Notes: generated from the sequence alone by a model not told the origin. A stretch of 64,000 nt of DNA from DATFRX01 sp035630615 (GCA_035630615.1 DASQKI010000043.1:1-64000), one strand, 5' to 3'. Shown: positions 45,082-54,273, counted from the stretch's first letter. A program made the numbers and translations.

Positions 45082-47430
45082 TCAGGTGCCGGTGAGGTGC
45101 TCCGGGCGGATCGGGACCCGACGCAGCGGTTGTTCCGTGGCTTGTCGGATCGCCGCCGCGATCGCCGGTCCGGACGAGATCGTCGGAGGTTCGCCGACGC
45201 CGCGTACGCCATAGGGAGCGTGCGGATCGGCGTACTCCAACACCTCCACCTGCATCGGCGGCATGTCGAGGATCGTCGGGATCAGGTAGTCGGTGAACGA
45301 CGGGTTGGCGATCTTGCCGTCGCGGACGACGATCTCCTCCATCAGGGCGAGGCCGAGCCCTTGCGCCGAGCCGCCGTGGATCTGGCCCTCGACGGCCTGC
45401 GGGTTGATCGCCTTGCCGACGTCTTGGGCCGTGTCGAGTGCGACGACCTTGACCAGGCCGAGCTCGGTGTCGACGTCGACGACCGCGCGATGGGCCGAGA
45501 AGGCGTACTGCACGTGCGCGTTGCCCTGACCGGTCTCGGGATCGATCGGCTCGGTCGGGCGGTGCCGCCACTCGACGGTCTCCTCGACGGCGGTGTCGCC
45601 GAGCACGTCCACCAACCCGATGAGGGCTTCTCCGTCGAGGTCACATACCTTGCCCGCGTTGATGCGGAGACTTTCGGTCGTCCGACCCGTCGTGGCCGCG
45701 GCGAGCTTGAGCACGTGCTCGCGGACGGCCTCGCAGGCCGCCTTGACTGCCCCGCCGGTGACGTAGGTCTGCCGTGACGCCGACGTCGAGCCGCCGCTGC
45801 CGACGCTGGTGTCCTTCGGCGCGACGACGACGCGGTCGACGCCGAGCTCGGTGCGGCAGATCTGCTGCTCGACGGTGATCAGGCCCTGACCCACCTCGGC
45901 CGACGCCGTGTGGACCGTGGCAACCGGTTCGCCGCCGACAGCCTCGAGCCGGACCCGTGCGGTCGCGTAGTCGTCGAAGCCCTCGGAGAACCCGACGTTT
46001 TTGTACGTCACGGCGTAGCCGACGCCACGCACCACGCCCTCGCCGTGCGTCGTGTTGGAAACGCCGCCGGGCATCGCGGTCAGATCGACATCGGCCCCAC
46101 TGGGAGGACCCAATCTGCGCGACTCGCCGGGCGTTTCCCGCAAGGTGGGTCCTCCCAGCGCGGCGGGCAGCGGTAGGTCGCGCACCCGCTCGATCAGCTC
46201 GGCCACCGGCGCGGCCGAGTCGATCAGCTGACCAGTGTGGTTGCGGTCGCCCTCGCGCATGCCGTTGCGGCGCCGGATCTCGATCCGGTCGATCCCGGTC
46301 TTGTCGGCCAGCTCGTCCATCAGTGCCTCGTGGGCGAACGCCGCCTGCACGCAGCCGAACCCTCGCATCGCGCCGCACGGCGGGTTGTTGGTGTAGACGC
46401 CGTAGCAGTCGACCTGGGCGCTGGGGATGTTGTACGGCCCGAGGCCCAGCGTGCCCGCGTTGCCGACGACGGCGCCGGTGCTCGACGCGTACGCTCCGCC
46501 GTCCAGGAGTATGCGGCTTCGGGCGTACGCCAACCGGCCGTCGGTCTCGGCGCCGAACTCGAGCTGGATCGTCGCCGGATGCCGGTGAACGTGGCCGAAG
46601 AACGACTCCTCGCGGTTGTAGGCCATCTTGACCGGCTTGCCCGTGCGCATCGCGAGGAGACAGGCGTGGACGTGCATCGAGAGGTCTTCGCGACCGCCGA
46701 AGGCGCCGCCGACGCCGGCCAGAGTGAGCCGCACCTTGTCGGGCGGCAGGCCGAGCGTCCGGCACACCTGGCGCTGGTCGACATGCAGCCACTGCGTCGC
46801 CACGTGCAGGTCGATGCCACCGTCCTCGGCCGGCACGGCGAGCCCCGACTCGGGTCCGAGGAACGCCTGGTCCTGCATGCCGACCTCGAACTCGAGGCTC
46901 ACGACGACCGACGCGGTCGGATCGGGGTCGCCCTTGCGGATCTTGAGGTGGCGGACGATGTTGCCGTGCTCGTGCAGCCGCGGTGCGCTCGGGTCGAGGG
47001 CCCGTTCGCCGTCAGTAATGGGCGTCAGCACGTCGTAGTCGACCGCGATCCGCTTCGCCGCCTGCCGAGCGACCTCGGGATGGTCCGCGGCGACCAGCGC
47101 CACCGGCTCGCCTTCGTAGCGCACCACGCCCTCGGCCAGCGCCGGTTGATCATCGTGCTCGAGGCCGATCCGGTTGACGCCGGGGATGTCGTCGGCCGTC
47201 AGCACCGTGTAGACCCCGGGGGTCGCGAGCGCCGGCCCGATGTTGATCCCGCGGATCCGGGCGTACGGGTGCGGGCTGCGCAGCGTGACGCCCCAGATCA
47301 TGTCATCCATCCAAAGGTCACTGGCGTACGCGAACTCGCCGGTCACCTTGAGGGTGCCGTCCGGCCGTACGGCGCTGGCGCCGACCCCGTCTCGGGTCGT
47401 CGGCGTGCGGGTCGCGACCGGCGTGCTCAT
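45082..47430 (-). CDS. pucD: Xanthine dehydrogenase, molybdenum-binding subunit, with an in-frame palindrome insertion
   Basis: Large catalytic subunit (782 residues) that oxidises hypoxanthine/xanthine to urate. The molybdopterin-binding signatures GVGGAFGGREDLSMHVHACLL, NNPPCGAMRGFGCVQ, VGSGGSTSASRQTYVTG and the catalytic Glu in GVRGVGEPPTISSGPAI are intact. Between DLPLP and DVDLTAMPGGVSNTTHGEG it carries about 22 extra residues (AALGGPTLRETPGESRRLGPP), encoded by a 66-bp family B palindrome. The Fe-S and FAD subunits are at 50.7-52 kb, separated by other genes. ATG at 47430 gives the family N terminus. Confidence 0.93.
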   Translation of the reverse strand: MSTPVATRTPTTRDGVGASAVRPDGTLKVTGEFAYASDLWMDDMIWGVTLRSPHPYARIRGINIGPALATPGVYTVLTADDIPGVNRIGLEHDDQPALAEGVVRYEGEPVALVAADHPEVARQAAKRIAVDYDVLTPITDGERALDPSAPRLHEHGNIVRHLKIRKGDPDPTASVVVSLEFEVGMQDQAFLGPESGLAVPAEDGGIDLHVATQWLHVDQRQVCRTLGLPPDKVRLTLAGVGGAFGGREDLSMHVHACLLAMRTGKPVKMAYNREESFFGHVHRHPATIQLEFGAETDGRLAYARSRILLDGGAYASSTGAVVGNAGTLGLGPYNIPSAQVDCYGVYTNNPPCGAMRGFGCVQAAFAHEALMDELADKTGIDRIEIRRRNGMREGDRNHTGQLIDSAAPVAELIERVRDLPLPAALGGPTLRETPGESRRLGPPSGADVDLTAMPGGVSNTTHGEGVVRGVGYAVTYKNVGFSEGFDDYATARVRLEAVGGEPVATVHTASAEVGQGLITVEQQICRTELGVDRVVVAPKDTSVGSGGSTSASRQTYVTGGAVKAACEAVREHVLKLAAATTGRTTESLRINAGKVCDLDGEALIGLVDVLGDTAVEETVEWRHRPTEPIDPETGQGNAHVQYAFSAHRAVVDVDTELGLVKVVALDTAQDVGKAINPQAVEGQIHGGSAQGLGLALMEEIVVRDGKIANPSFTDYLIPTILDMPPMQVEVLEYADPHAPYGVRGVGEPPTISSGPAIAAAIRQATEQPLRRVPIRPEHLTGT
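46095..46160. repeat. Palindromic repeat, family B, copy 3, inside the xanthine dehydrogenase gene
   Basis: The left arm is CCCCACTGGGAGGACCCA, the right arm TGGGTCCTCCCAGCG. It is 66 bp long, exactly 22 codons, read without a stop in the coding frame. The inner part (TGCGCGACTCGCC then GGGCGTTTCCCGCA) can form a second small hairpin. Confidence 0.9.
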
Positions 47431-47470
47431 CGCAGTCACGATACGCGGATCGCCCCAGGTCGGGCGCGGC

Positions 47471-47524
47471 TTTGCACACATCTGCGTCGTGGCGCCGGAC
47501 CTCAATGACGCAGATGTGCGCATA
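47471..47524. repeat. Inverted repeat (family D), 18-bp arms
   Basis: The left arm TTTGCACACATCTGCGTC and right arm GACGCAGATGTGCGCATA are complementary at 16 of 18 positions, with 12 uninterrupted inner pairs. The spacer is 18 bp. It lies in the 216-bp gap between the divergent xanthine dehydrogenase and carboxypeptidase genes, so a terminator role is unlikely; an operator or mobile palindrome is possible. Confidence 0.8.
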
Positions 47525-47646
47525 ACCGGGGAGACGGGACCATTGGACAACGCACGACGGGACTAGCGGCGCTAGCCACGTGCCGAAGCGACACGTTGCC
47601 TAGGGAGGAGTCGCGCCAAAGGCCCGACCAACGGGAGGAGCTCAAA

Positions 47647-49260
47647 ATGGGTGGTCGGTTCGCACTTCCGAGGGTCGGCGTCGCCGCGACCTGCGTCATG
47701 GCTGTGTCCGCACTGGGGGTCGGTGCCGACCACACGATGAACGCCGGCGCCTCCCCACCACCAACGGTGCCGCAGAGCCTGCTCGACACGATCGACGAGG
47801 TGACGTCCCAGGCGCGCTATGACCACAGCACGTGGGGCTTCCGGGTGCTCGATCGCGAGAGCGGTGAGGTGCTGTTCGACCAGGCCGGCGAGCCGATGTT
47901 CGTCACCGGCTCGATCCTCAAGGTCTACAGCACGTCGACCGCACTGCACGAGTACGGGCCGGACTATCGCTTCCACACTCCCGTGTTCCGCACCGGTCCA
48001 GTACGCGGCGGCAACATGCGCGGCGACCTCGTGCTGGTCGCGTCCGGCGACCTCAGCATGGGACTGCGCGAGAAGCCCGGCGGGACCATGGTCTACGAGA
48101 ACGCACCCGACTTCGACCACACCTACGCCAACACGGGTTTGCACACCGTCCCGGTCGACGGCCGCCCGCTCCGGGGGCTCAACGAGCTCGCTCGAGAGGT
48201 GGCCAGTAGTGGCATCAATCGGGTCACCGGCGACGTGGTCATCGACGACCGGCTGTTCGACACGTTCTTCGACTGGCTCGACGCCGAAACCTCACCGATG
48301 ACGCCGATCTGGGTCAACGAGAACCGCATCGACATCACTTCGACGCCTGGGGCGGTCGGCAGCCGGGCTGCCATGAAGTATCGCCCCAAGACCGCCGCCT
48401 ACACGGTGCAGAACGCAGTCGAGACCGTGGCCGCTGGTGCGGAGACCGCGATCGATGTGTCGCAGCCTCGGCCGGGTGTGTTCCGCGTCGAGGGTCAGAT
48501 CGCGGCGGACGCCGGGCCTACCCTCCGCGTCGGTGAGATCCCCAATCCGGCGGAGTTCGCGCGGACCGCGTTCATCCAGGCGTTGGAGCGCGCCGGTGTG
48601 CGGGTCCAAGCGAGGACGACCGGCCCCAACACCACCGACGGGCTTCCGGCCGAGAACTCCTACCCCGCCAACCGGCGGGTCGCCGAGCACGTGTCGGCGG
48701 AGCTGTCGGAGTTCACCAAGGTGATCCTGAAGACCAGCCACAACCCGGGGGCCGACCTGATGGCGTGTCTCAACGCCGTGGCCGCGGGGAGCAAGGACTG
48801 CAACGCCGGCCTGGCCGCGGAGACCGAGTACATCTCGAGCCTCGGGGCGCCGGACAACTCGTTCTTCATCTTCGACGGCGCCGGGAGCGACGAGCGCGAC
48901 CGGGCCTCCGGCAGCGCGATGACGAGCTTCCTACACGGTCTCGACAGCGATCCGATCGGTCCCAGCTTCGAGGAGTCGCTGGCGGTCCTGGGTGTCGACG
49001 GCGACCTGGCAGAGACGGCGGCCGACACACCGGCCGCGGGTCACATGCGGCTCAAGACAGGGACCCGGGCCGCCTTCGCGCCTTCGGGCCAGGGGCTCCT
49101 CACCGCGCGCACGATGGTGGGTTACGCAGACGCGGAGAGCGGCCGCGAGATCATCATCTCGGTCATGGTCCGCGACATTCCCTTCACCGACATCGACGAC
49201 CTGATCGCAGTCATCGACGACGCCGCCGCGATCGCCGTCGCGATGCAACAGGCGTACTAA
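47647..49260 (+). CDS. dacB: Secreted D-alanyl-D-alanine carboxypeptidase / PBP4-type (S13 family)
   Basis: Class C penicillin-binding protein that trims or cleaves peptidoglycan stem peptides. The 537-residue precursor has a signal peptide (VGVAATCVMAVSALGVGAD). The three active-site motifs are SILK in VTGSILKVYST (SxxK), SHN in LKTSHNPGADL (SxN), and KTG in RLKTGTRAAFA. The central insert between SxxK and SxN is typical of S13. The ATG at 47647 has GGGAGGAG six bases upstream. It stands alone between purine catabolism genes. Confidence 0.93.
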   Translation: MGGRFALPRVGVAATCVMAVSALGVGADHTMNAGASPPPTVPQSLLDTIDEVTSQARYDHSTWGFRVLDRESGEVLFDQAGEPMFVTGSILKVYSTSTALHEYGPDYRFHTPVFRTGPVRGGNMRGDLVLVASGDLSMGLREKPGGTMVYENAPDFDHTYANTGLHTVPVDGRPLRGLNELAREVASSGINRVTGDVVIDDRLFDTFFDWLDAETSPMTPIWVNENRIDITSTPGAVGSRAAMKYRPKTAAYTVQNAVETVAAGAETAIDVSQPRPGVFRVEGQIAADAGPTLRVGEIPNPAEFARTAFIQALERAGVRVQARTTGPNTTDGLPAENSYPANRRVAEHVSAELSEFTKVILKTSHNPGADLMACLNAVAAGSKDCNAGLAAETEYISSLGAPDNSFFIFDGAGSDERDRASGSAMTSFLHGLDSDPIGPSFEESLAVLGVDGDLAETAADTPAAGHMRLKTGTRAAFAPSGQGLLTARTMVGYADAESGREIIISVMVRDIPFTDIDDLIAVIDDAAAIAVAMQQAY

Positions 49261-50636
49261 CTCGAGCGCAGCAGGGCGGCGCTCACCGCGGCGGCTTGGC
49301 GAGCCACCGTGTCCTCGTCGACCGTGACGACTCGATCGCGCTCGACCACCGGCCGGCCGTCGACCAGCAACAGCTCCAACGGAGGCGGTGCGCCGAGCAC
49401 CAGCGCCGCGACCGGGTCGTCGATGCCCGCATGCGGAAGAGTGTCGAGCCGCCAGAGTACGAGGTCGGCCAGCTTGCCGACCTCGATCGAGCCGATCTCG
49501 CCGAGCCGACCGAGCACGGCAGCCCCGCCCCGGGTCGCCATCTCGAGTCCGTCTCGGACCGTCAGCGCCTGCGGCCCGCCGCGGGCCCTCGCGAACAGCA
49601 CGGCGTGCCGCACCTCTTCGAGCAGGCTCGCCGCCTCGTTGCTCGCGGCCCCGTCGACCCCGAGCCCGACCCGGGCACCGACGTCGCGAAGCTCTCGGGT
49701 CCGAGCGATGCCGGCGCCGAGTCGGGCGTTGGAGCTCGGACAGTGCGCCACGCCGGTGCGGCTCTCTCCGACCCGCTTGACGCCCGCGTCGTCGAGATGG
49801 ATCGCGTGGGCGAACCACACGTCGTCGCCGAGCCAACCGAGATCGGCGGCGTAGTCCAGCGACGACCGGCCGAACCGCTCACGGCAGTACGACTCCTCGT
49901 CGGTCGTCTCGGCGAGGTGCGTGTGCAACAGGACGCCGCGACGCCGGGCGAGGTCGGCCGCCTCACGCATCAGTTCGGGCGTCACCGAAAACGGTGAGCA
50001 CGGCGCCACCGCGATCCGGACCATCGCGTCCGGCGACGGATCGTGCCACCGGTCGATCGCCGCCTCCGTCGCGGCCAACGCCGCGTCACGGTCCTCGACC
50101 ACGCTGTCCGGCGGCAGCCCGCCGTCGCTCTCGCCCAGGTCCATCGCCCCTCGGCACGGGTGAAACCGCAGCCCGACGGTCCGAGCGGCGTCGATCTCGG
50201 CCGCGAGGAGATCACCGCCCCCGCGCGGGAAGACGTAGTGATGGTCGCTGCTCGTCGTGCAGCCCGTCCGGGCCAGCTGCGCCAACGACCCCTGCGCTGC
50301 CACACCCACTGACCGCTCGTCTATGCGGGCCCACACCGGATAGAGCGTCGTCAGCCACTCGAACAGGGTCCCGTCGACCGCCTGACCTCGCGTCACCCAT
50401 TGATAGAGGTGATGGTGCGTGTTGACCAGGCCCGGCGTCAGCAGGCAGCCGGAGCCGTTGACGATGTGCGCGTCGGGGTACGCCGGCGCCGATCCGGTGC
50501 CGACGGCAGCGATCCGATTGCCCTCGACGACCACGTGACCGGTGGCGTGCTCGACGCGGTCGTCGTCCATCGTGACGATGTGACAGCCCTCGATGACCGT
50601 ACGCGCCGACGAGTCTGGAGGGTTTCGGGTCGTCAT
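49257..50636 (-). CDS. 8-oxoguanine / guanine deaminase-type amidohydrolase
   Basis: A 459-residue metal-dependent deaminase of the subtype-III amidohydrolases. Metal ligands are NTHHHLYQWVTRG, LLHTHLAETTDEESYC, FAHAIHLDD and the catalytic Asp in GLGVDGAASNEA. In the purine route it likely deaminates guanine or 8-oxoguanine, giving xanthine or urate directly. The sequence block QWVTRGQAVDGTLFEWLTTLYPVW is typical of the 8-oxoguanine deaminase group. The start at 50636 (MTTRNPPDSS) is 14 bp from the stop of the xanthine dehydrogenase Fe-S gene, so one operon is likely. Confidence 0.88.
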   Translation of the reverse strand: MTTRNPPDSSARTVIEGCHIVTMDDDRVEHATGHVVVEGNRIAAVGTGSAPAYPDAHIVNGSGCLLTPGLVNTHHHLYQWVTRGQAVDGTLFEWLTTLYPVWARIDERSVGVAAQGSLAQLARTGCTTSSDHHYVFPRGGGDLLAAEIDAARTVGLRFHPCRGAMDLGESDGGLPPDSVVEDRDAALAATEAAIDRWHDPSPDAMVRIAVAPCSPFSVTPELMREAADLARRRGVLLHTHLAETTDEESYCRERFGRSSLDYAADLGWLGDDVWFAHAIHLDDAGVKRVGESRTGVAHCPSSNARLGAGIARTRELRDVGARVGLGVDGAASNEAASLLEEVRHAVLFARARGGPQALTVRDGLEMATRGGAAVLGRLGEIGSIEVGKLADLVLWRLDTLPHAGIDDPVAALVLGAPPPLELLLVDGRPVVERDRVVTVDEDTVARQAAAVSAALLRSS

Positions 50637-50650
50637 GGCTCCCCCATCGC

Positions 50651-51124
50651 TCAAGCTCCGTGGGACGCGGTACGAGCCGCCTGCCGCACCGCATCGAGGA
50701 TCTTCTCGTAGCCGGTGCAGCGACACAGGTTGCCCGCGAGCGCCTCGCGGATCTCCGGGTCAGTCGGGTTCGGCCGCCGCTCCAGCAGGTCGTGGGTCGC
50801 CACGATCAGACCCGGCGTGCAAAACCCGCACTGCACCGCGCCGGCCTCGACGAAGGCCTGCTGCACCGGATGCAGCTCGTCGCCGTCGGCCAGACCCTCC
50901 ACGGTCACGACGTCTCGTCCCTGGGCTTGGCCGGCGGCGACGAGACAGGCGCACGCGAGCGTCCCGTCGAGATAGACCGAGCACGATCCGCATTCGCCCT
51001 GTTCGCAGGCGTTTTTGGACCCAGGGAGGCCCATCCGCTCGCGCAACACATAGAGCAGGCTCTCGCCCTCCCATACATCGTCGACCTCACGGCCCTCGCC
51101 GTTTACGGTCATCGTGATCCGCAT
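50651..51124 (-). CDS. pucE: Xanthine dehydrogenase, [2Fe-2S] subunit
   Basis: Electron-transfer subunit of 157 residues with two [2Fe-2S] clusters. The plant-type cluster is in NACEQGECGSCSVYLDGTLAC, listed here as CEQGECGSC then CAC; the second cluster is in CGFCTPGLIVA and NLCRCTGYEKI. It lies directly downstream of the FAD subunit (stop and start adjacent at 51124/51125) and upstream of the deaminase. Confidence 0.94.
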   Translation of the reverse strand: MRITMTVNGEGREVDDVWEGESLLYVLRERMGLPGSKNACEQGECGSCSVYLDGTLACACLVAAGQAQGRDVVTVEGLADGDELHPVQQAFVEAGAVQCGFCTPGLIVATHDLLERRPNPTDPEIREALAGNLCRCTGYEKILDAVRQAARTASHGA

Positions 51125-52012
51125 TCAGACCCCCGCCTTCTGGTAGTCGGTCCACGCCCAGGTGAGCGTGCGCCGCGCCATGACATGCAGGGCGTGTCGC
51201 CGGTACGCCGCGCTGCCGCGCACGTCGTCGATCGGCTCGGCTGCGTCCCGTACTCGATTGGCGAACGCACCGACCAGCTTGTCGGGCAGATCGCCTCGGG
51301 AGTCCCAGAGCCCGGTCGTCTCGAGCGCGGTCGCGAGGAACCACTCTGCGTCGCCCGCCCGGATGGGAGTCGGCGCGGCCGAGCCGATGCCGGTGCCGAT
51401 CGCCCTCCGATCCGGATGCAGCGCGAGACCGAAGGCGCAGACCGCGATGACCATCGCGTTGCGGGTGCCGATCTTGCTGAACTGCTGCGGCCCCGACGGC
51501 GGCGTGATCCAAACGGCGGAGATCAGCTCGTCGGGCTGAAGGGCGTGGCGCTTGACCCCAGTGAAGAAGTCGTCGATCGATATCCGCCGGCTGCCGTTCG
51601 TCGACGCGACCTCGACCTGGGCCCGGGCCGCGAGCAGCGCCGGATGCGCGTCGCCGGCCGGAGACGCCGATCCGAGGTTGCCGCCGACCGTGCCGCGATT
51701 GCGGATCTGCGGCGAGCCGACGGTACGCGACGCCATCGCGAGGCCCGGCAGCCAGTCGCCGAGCTCGGTGATGACCCGGGTGTAGGGCACGCCGGCCCCG
51801 AGCCGTACCCGCCCGTCGGCCCATCCCCACTCGGCGAGCTCCCGTACGCCGGTCAAGTCGAGCAGGGCCGACGGCCGCCGCAGGTCGAAGTTGAGCTCGA
51901 CCATGACGTCGGTGCCACCGGCGATCGGCACGGCGTCCGGATGCTCGGCCTTCGCGGCCAGCGCATCCGGCCAGGTAGTCGGCCGCAGGAAGTCCATCCG
52001 CACAGTATCCAT
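51125..52012 (-). CDS. pucC: Xanthine dehydrogenase, FAD-binding subunit
   Basis: FAD subunit of 295 residues. The FAD pyrophosphate loops are VPIAGGTDVMVELN and NRGTVGGNLGSASPAGDAHPALLA, as in CoxM/PucC-type subunits; the C-terminal CO-dehydrogenase flavoprotein domain ends in RRTLTWAWTDYQKAGV. The ATG at 52012 (or 51997) gives the normal N terminus. The divergent NUDIX gene starts 42 bp away. It is the first gene of the pucC-pucE-deaminase operon. Confidence 0.93.
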   Translation of the reverse strand: MDTVRMDFLRPTTWPDALAAKAEHPDAVPIAGGTDVMVELNFDLRRPSALLDLTGVRELAEWGWADGRVRLGAGVPYTRVITELGDWLPGLAMASRTVGSPQIRNRGTVGGNLGSASPAGDAHPALLAARAQVEVASTNGSRRISIDDFFTGVKRHALQPDELISAVWITPPSGPQQFSKIGTRNAMVIAVCAFGLALHPDRRAIGTGIGSAAPTPIRAGDAEWFLATALETTGLWDSRGDLPDKLVGAFANRVRDAAEPIDDVRGSAAYRRHALHVMARRTLTWAWTDYQKAGV

Positions 52013-52054
52013 CGCGGCAGCCCGCGACGGGCCCTGCGGAGGCAGACTGGCGGG

Positions 52055-52477
52055 ATGTCCCCTCGGCTCCGCGTCGCCTGTTACGTCACGCGCGAGCGTG
52101 CCGAGCGGATCGAGCTGCTGGTGTTCGACCACGTCGACTTCCTCGAGGCGGGTAGGCAGGTGCCGGCCGGCGGCATCGAGGCGGGCGAGACGTACGCCGA
52201 GGCCGCAGTGCGCGAGGTCCGCGAGGAGACCGGCCTGACCGGTGCCAAGGTCGTCAGGGTCGTCGGCGAGTCCGACCGGCCGCACCCGGAGACGGGCGAG
52301 CCACGACGGACGACGTACGTGCACCTGCGGACGACCGCGGAGTCACCGGAGCGATGGATCCATGTCGTGACAGGGGCCGGCGACGACGCCGAGTTGAGGT
52401 TCGCCTGCTTCTGGGCCGCCCTCCCCGTCCAGCTGGCCGACCAGCAGCACGAGCTGCTGGGGCGCCTCGACCTCTGA
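52055..52477 (+). CDS. NUDIX hydrolase
   Basis: A 140-residue NUDIX protein. The Nudix box GIEAGETYAEAAVREVREETGL is complete: the GETYAEAAVREVREET core carries the metal-binding Glu residues. Substrate specificity cannot be told from the box; nucleoside diphosphate derivatives are typical. ATG at 52055 has GGAGG about 12 bases and GCGGG directly upstream. It lies between the minus-strand xanthine dehydrogenase and uricase operons and may be unrelated to them. Confidence 0.88.
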   Translation: MSPRLRVACYVTRERAERIELLVFDHVDFLEAGRQVPAGGIEAGETYAEAAVREVREETGLTGAKVVRVVGESDRPHPETGEPRRTTYVHLRTTAESPERWIHVVTGAGDDAELRFACFWAALPVQLADQQHELLGRLDL

Positions 52478-52488
52478 CGGTTTGGGAG

Positions 52489-53382
52489 CTACGCGAACGC
52501 TTCCGAAGTCTCCCAGGCCGGGCCGGGGTCGGAGGCGTCGTCGCGGGTCGCCGATGCCTGGATGAGTCCGTACGGCCGGTCGTCGGCGTGAAACACCTCG
52601 CCCGGGTTGTCCAAGCCGAACGGCGCGAGGTCGACGACGAAGTGATGCTTGTTGGGGGCCGACAGTCGGATCTCGGCGATGCCGTCGTGTGTCTCCAGCA
52701 CGGCTCGGCCCATCTCCCACAGGGTCTGCTGCAGCGCCAGCGAATGGACGTCGGCGAACCGCTCCACCAGGGTCTGCCGCACGTCCGCATGCGCCGCCCC
52801 CCAGTCCGCTCCGGCGCCGTCCCACCGCCACCGGGCCGTCAGCGACGTCGCGAGCACCCGGTCATGGGTCTCCGCGAGCGTGGTGTAGCGGTCCCGCAAG
52901 AATCCGGCGAACTCCGACCCGGTCGACTTGAGGACCACCAGGTCGCTCAGCCCGGACACCACCCATTCAGCGTCACCGATGACCGTCACGGCCGCGGTCC
53001 GGACCTCGCCGCCCCGCCGGGCCCAGCTGTGATCGTGCTCGCGACCACCGACGACGATCCGGTCCCACGCGTACTCCTCGACTTCGACCCGCGCCCCCGC
53101 GACCGAGTCGACGTCCTCGACGAAGTGCCGGCCCAATGCGAGGGCGTAGTCCTCGATCTCGTCGATGCCGTGTTCCTTGGCGTAGGCGTAGCACGTGTTC
53201 TTCTGTGTGTCGGTCGGCAGCACCCGCGTCTGGTCTCCGTCGGTGTGTGCCGCATCGAAGTCGCCCCACAGGCACGTCGACACGTTGACGTCGCGCAACT
53301 CGTGCCGCGCCTCGTCGCGCACCACCCTGACCACGCGACACTCGGCCTTGCCGTACTGGTTGCGTCCCAACACGATGCCCAT
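52489..53382 (-). CDS. uao: Urate oxidase (uricase)
   Basis: Cofactor-free oxidation of urate to 5-hydroxyisourate. A 297-residue two-domain (tunnelling-fold) enzyme with the catalytic Lys in GRNQYGKAECRVVRV, the Thr-Asp pair in LPTDTQKNTCYAYAKEH, the uricase signature DLVVLKSTGSEFAGFLRD, and ANKHHFVVDL-type block (PNKHHFVVDLAPF). The start MGIVLGRNQYG follows the hiuH stop by three bases, so ohcu-hiuH-uao form one tight operon. Confidence 0.96.
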   Translation of the reverse strand: MGIVLGRNQYGKAECRVVRVVRDEARHELRDVNVSTCLWGDFDAAHTDGDQTRVLPTDTQKNTCYAYAKEHGIDEIEDYALALGRHFVEDVDSVAGARVEVEEYAWDRIVVGGREHDHSWARRGGEVRTAAVTVIGDAEWVVSGLSDLVVLKSTGSEFAGFLRDRYTTLAETHDRVLATSLTARWRWDGAGADWGAAHADVRQTLVERFADVHSLALQQTLWEMGRAVLETHDGIAEIRLSAPNKHHFVVDLAPFGLDNPGEVFHADDRPYGLIQASATRDDASDPGPAWETSEAFA

Positions 53383-53385
53383 GTC

Positions 53386-53712
53386 TCAGCTCCCTCGATA
53401 AGTCGAGTACGCGAACGGCGCCAGCAGCAGCGGCACGTGGTAGTGCTCGAACGGATCGCCGATCGCGAACACGATGACGACTTCGGGGTAAAACACGGGC
53501 CGCCCCGTCGCAGCGAAATAGCCGCCGGTATTGAAGACGAGGCGGTACGCGCCGGCCGCCAGGTCGGACGGCCCGAGGTCGGCGATCCGCCCGTCGGCGT
53601 CGGTGCGACCGGCCGCGATCTCGGCCCCGTCGGCGGACTCCAATCGGACGCCGACACCCGACGCGGGCCGCCCCCGCGCGCTGTCGAGGACATGGGTCGT
53701 GACTGTGCTCAT
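53386..53712 (-). CDS. hiuH: 5-Hydroxyisourate hydrolase (transthyretin-like)
   Basis: Hydrolyses 5-hydroxyisourate to OHCU. The 108-residue protein starts MSTVTTHVLDSARGRPA with the active-site His, contains GPSDLAAGAYRLVFNTGGYF and FYPEVVIVF, and ends with the diagnostic YRGS tetrapeptide. The ATG overlaps the stop of the OHCU decarboxylase gene by four bases, and uricase follows three bases after its stop. Confidence 0.96.
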   Translation of the reverse strand: MSTVTTHVLDSARGRPASGVGVRLESADGAEIAAGRTDADGRIADLGPSDLAAGAYRLVFNTGGYFAATGRPVFYPEVVIVFAIGDPFEHYHVPLLLAPFAYSTYRGS

Positions 53713-54209
53713 GAGCTACCCCCTAGGAGTCGGGTCAGGCGGATGTGGTTGATCTTGGCTAACTCGGCACGCAGCACCCGACGCTCGGTCGCCGGGTCGT
53801 TGGACAGCCGCGACCGGGCGATGTCGAGCAGCTCGTCGGCGCTCTTGCCGGTGGCACACACCAAGTAGACGTGGCCGAAGCGCGCCTCGTACGCACGGTT
53901 GGCGGCTGCCAGGTCGGCGAGGGTCTGCTCGGACGCGCCGGCGACGCCTGCCTGCTCTCGACGAGAGTCGGCACCGGTCGGGCGGTCGCCGATCCGAGGG
54001 TGAGCGGCCAGCGCCTCGTCGATGTCAGCCTCGGCCAGGGTGGCCAGGGTCGCGTCGGCCGCCGCGTACAGGTCGTCGGCCCGCTCGTACGGCCGCCCGG
54101 ACGCGATCCGCTCGGCCCAGTGCACCGATGCGCAGCAGCCGCGCAGTGCGCGTACCGCCTCGGCGTCGGACAGCCCGTTGAACCAGGAGAGCGTCGGTTC
54201 GTGGGTCAT
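53709..54209 (-). CDS. OHCU decarboxylase
   Basis: Converts 2-oxo-4-hydroxy-4-carboxy-5-ureidoimidazoline to (S)-allantoin. A 166-residue helical protein with the active-site His in LAAHPRIGDRP, the Glu-Gln pair in GASEQTLADLAAAN, and FGHVYLVCATGKSADELLD. It is a stand-alone domain here (in Bacillus it is fused to uricase as PucL). It is the first gene of the ohcu-hiuH-uao operon; an operator-like palindrome at 54274-54295 lies 65 bp upstream. Confidence 0.95.
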   Translation of the reverse strand: MTHEPTLSWFNGLSDAEAVRALRGCCASVHWAERIASGRPYERADDLYAAADATLATLAEADIDEALAAHPRIGDRPTGADSRREQAGVAGASEQTLADLAAANRAYEARFGHVYLVCATGKSADELLDIARSRLSNDPATERRVLRAELAKINHIRLTRLLGGSS

Positions 54210-54273
54210 GGCATCGCAGTCTCACCGGTCGCCGCGACGCAGACAACCCGACCGTGAGGTGACATAGCCCGAT

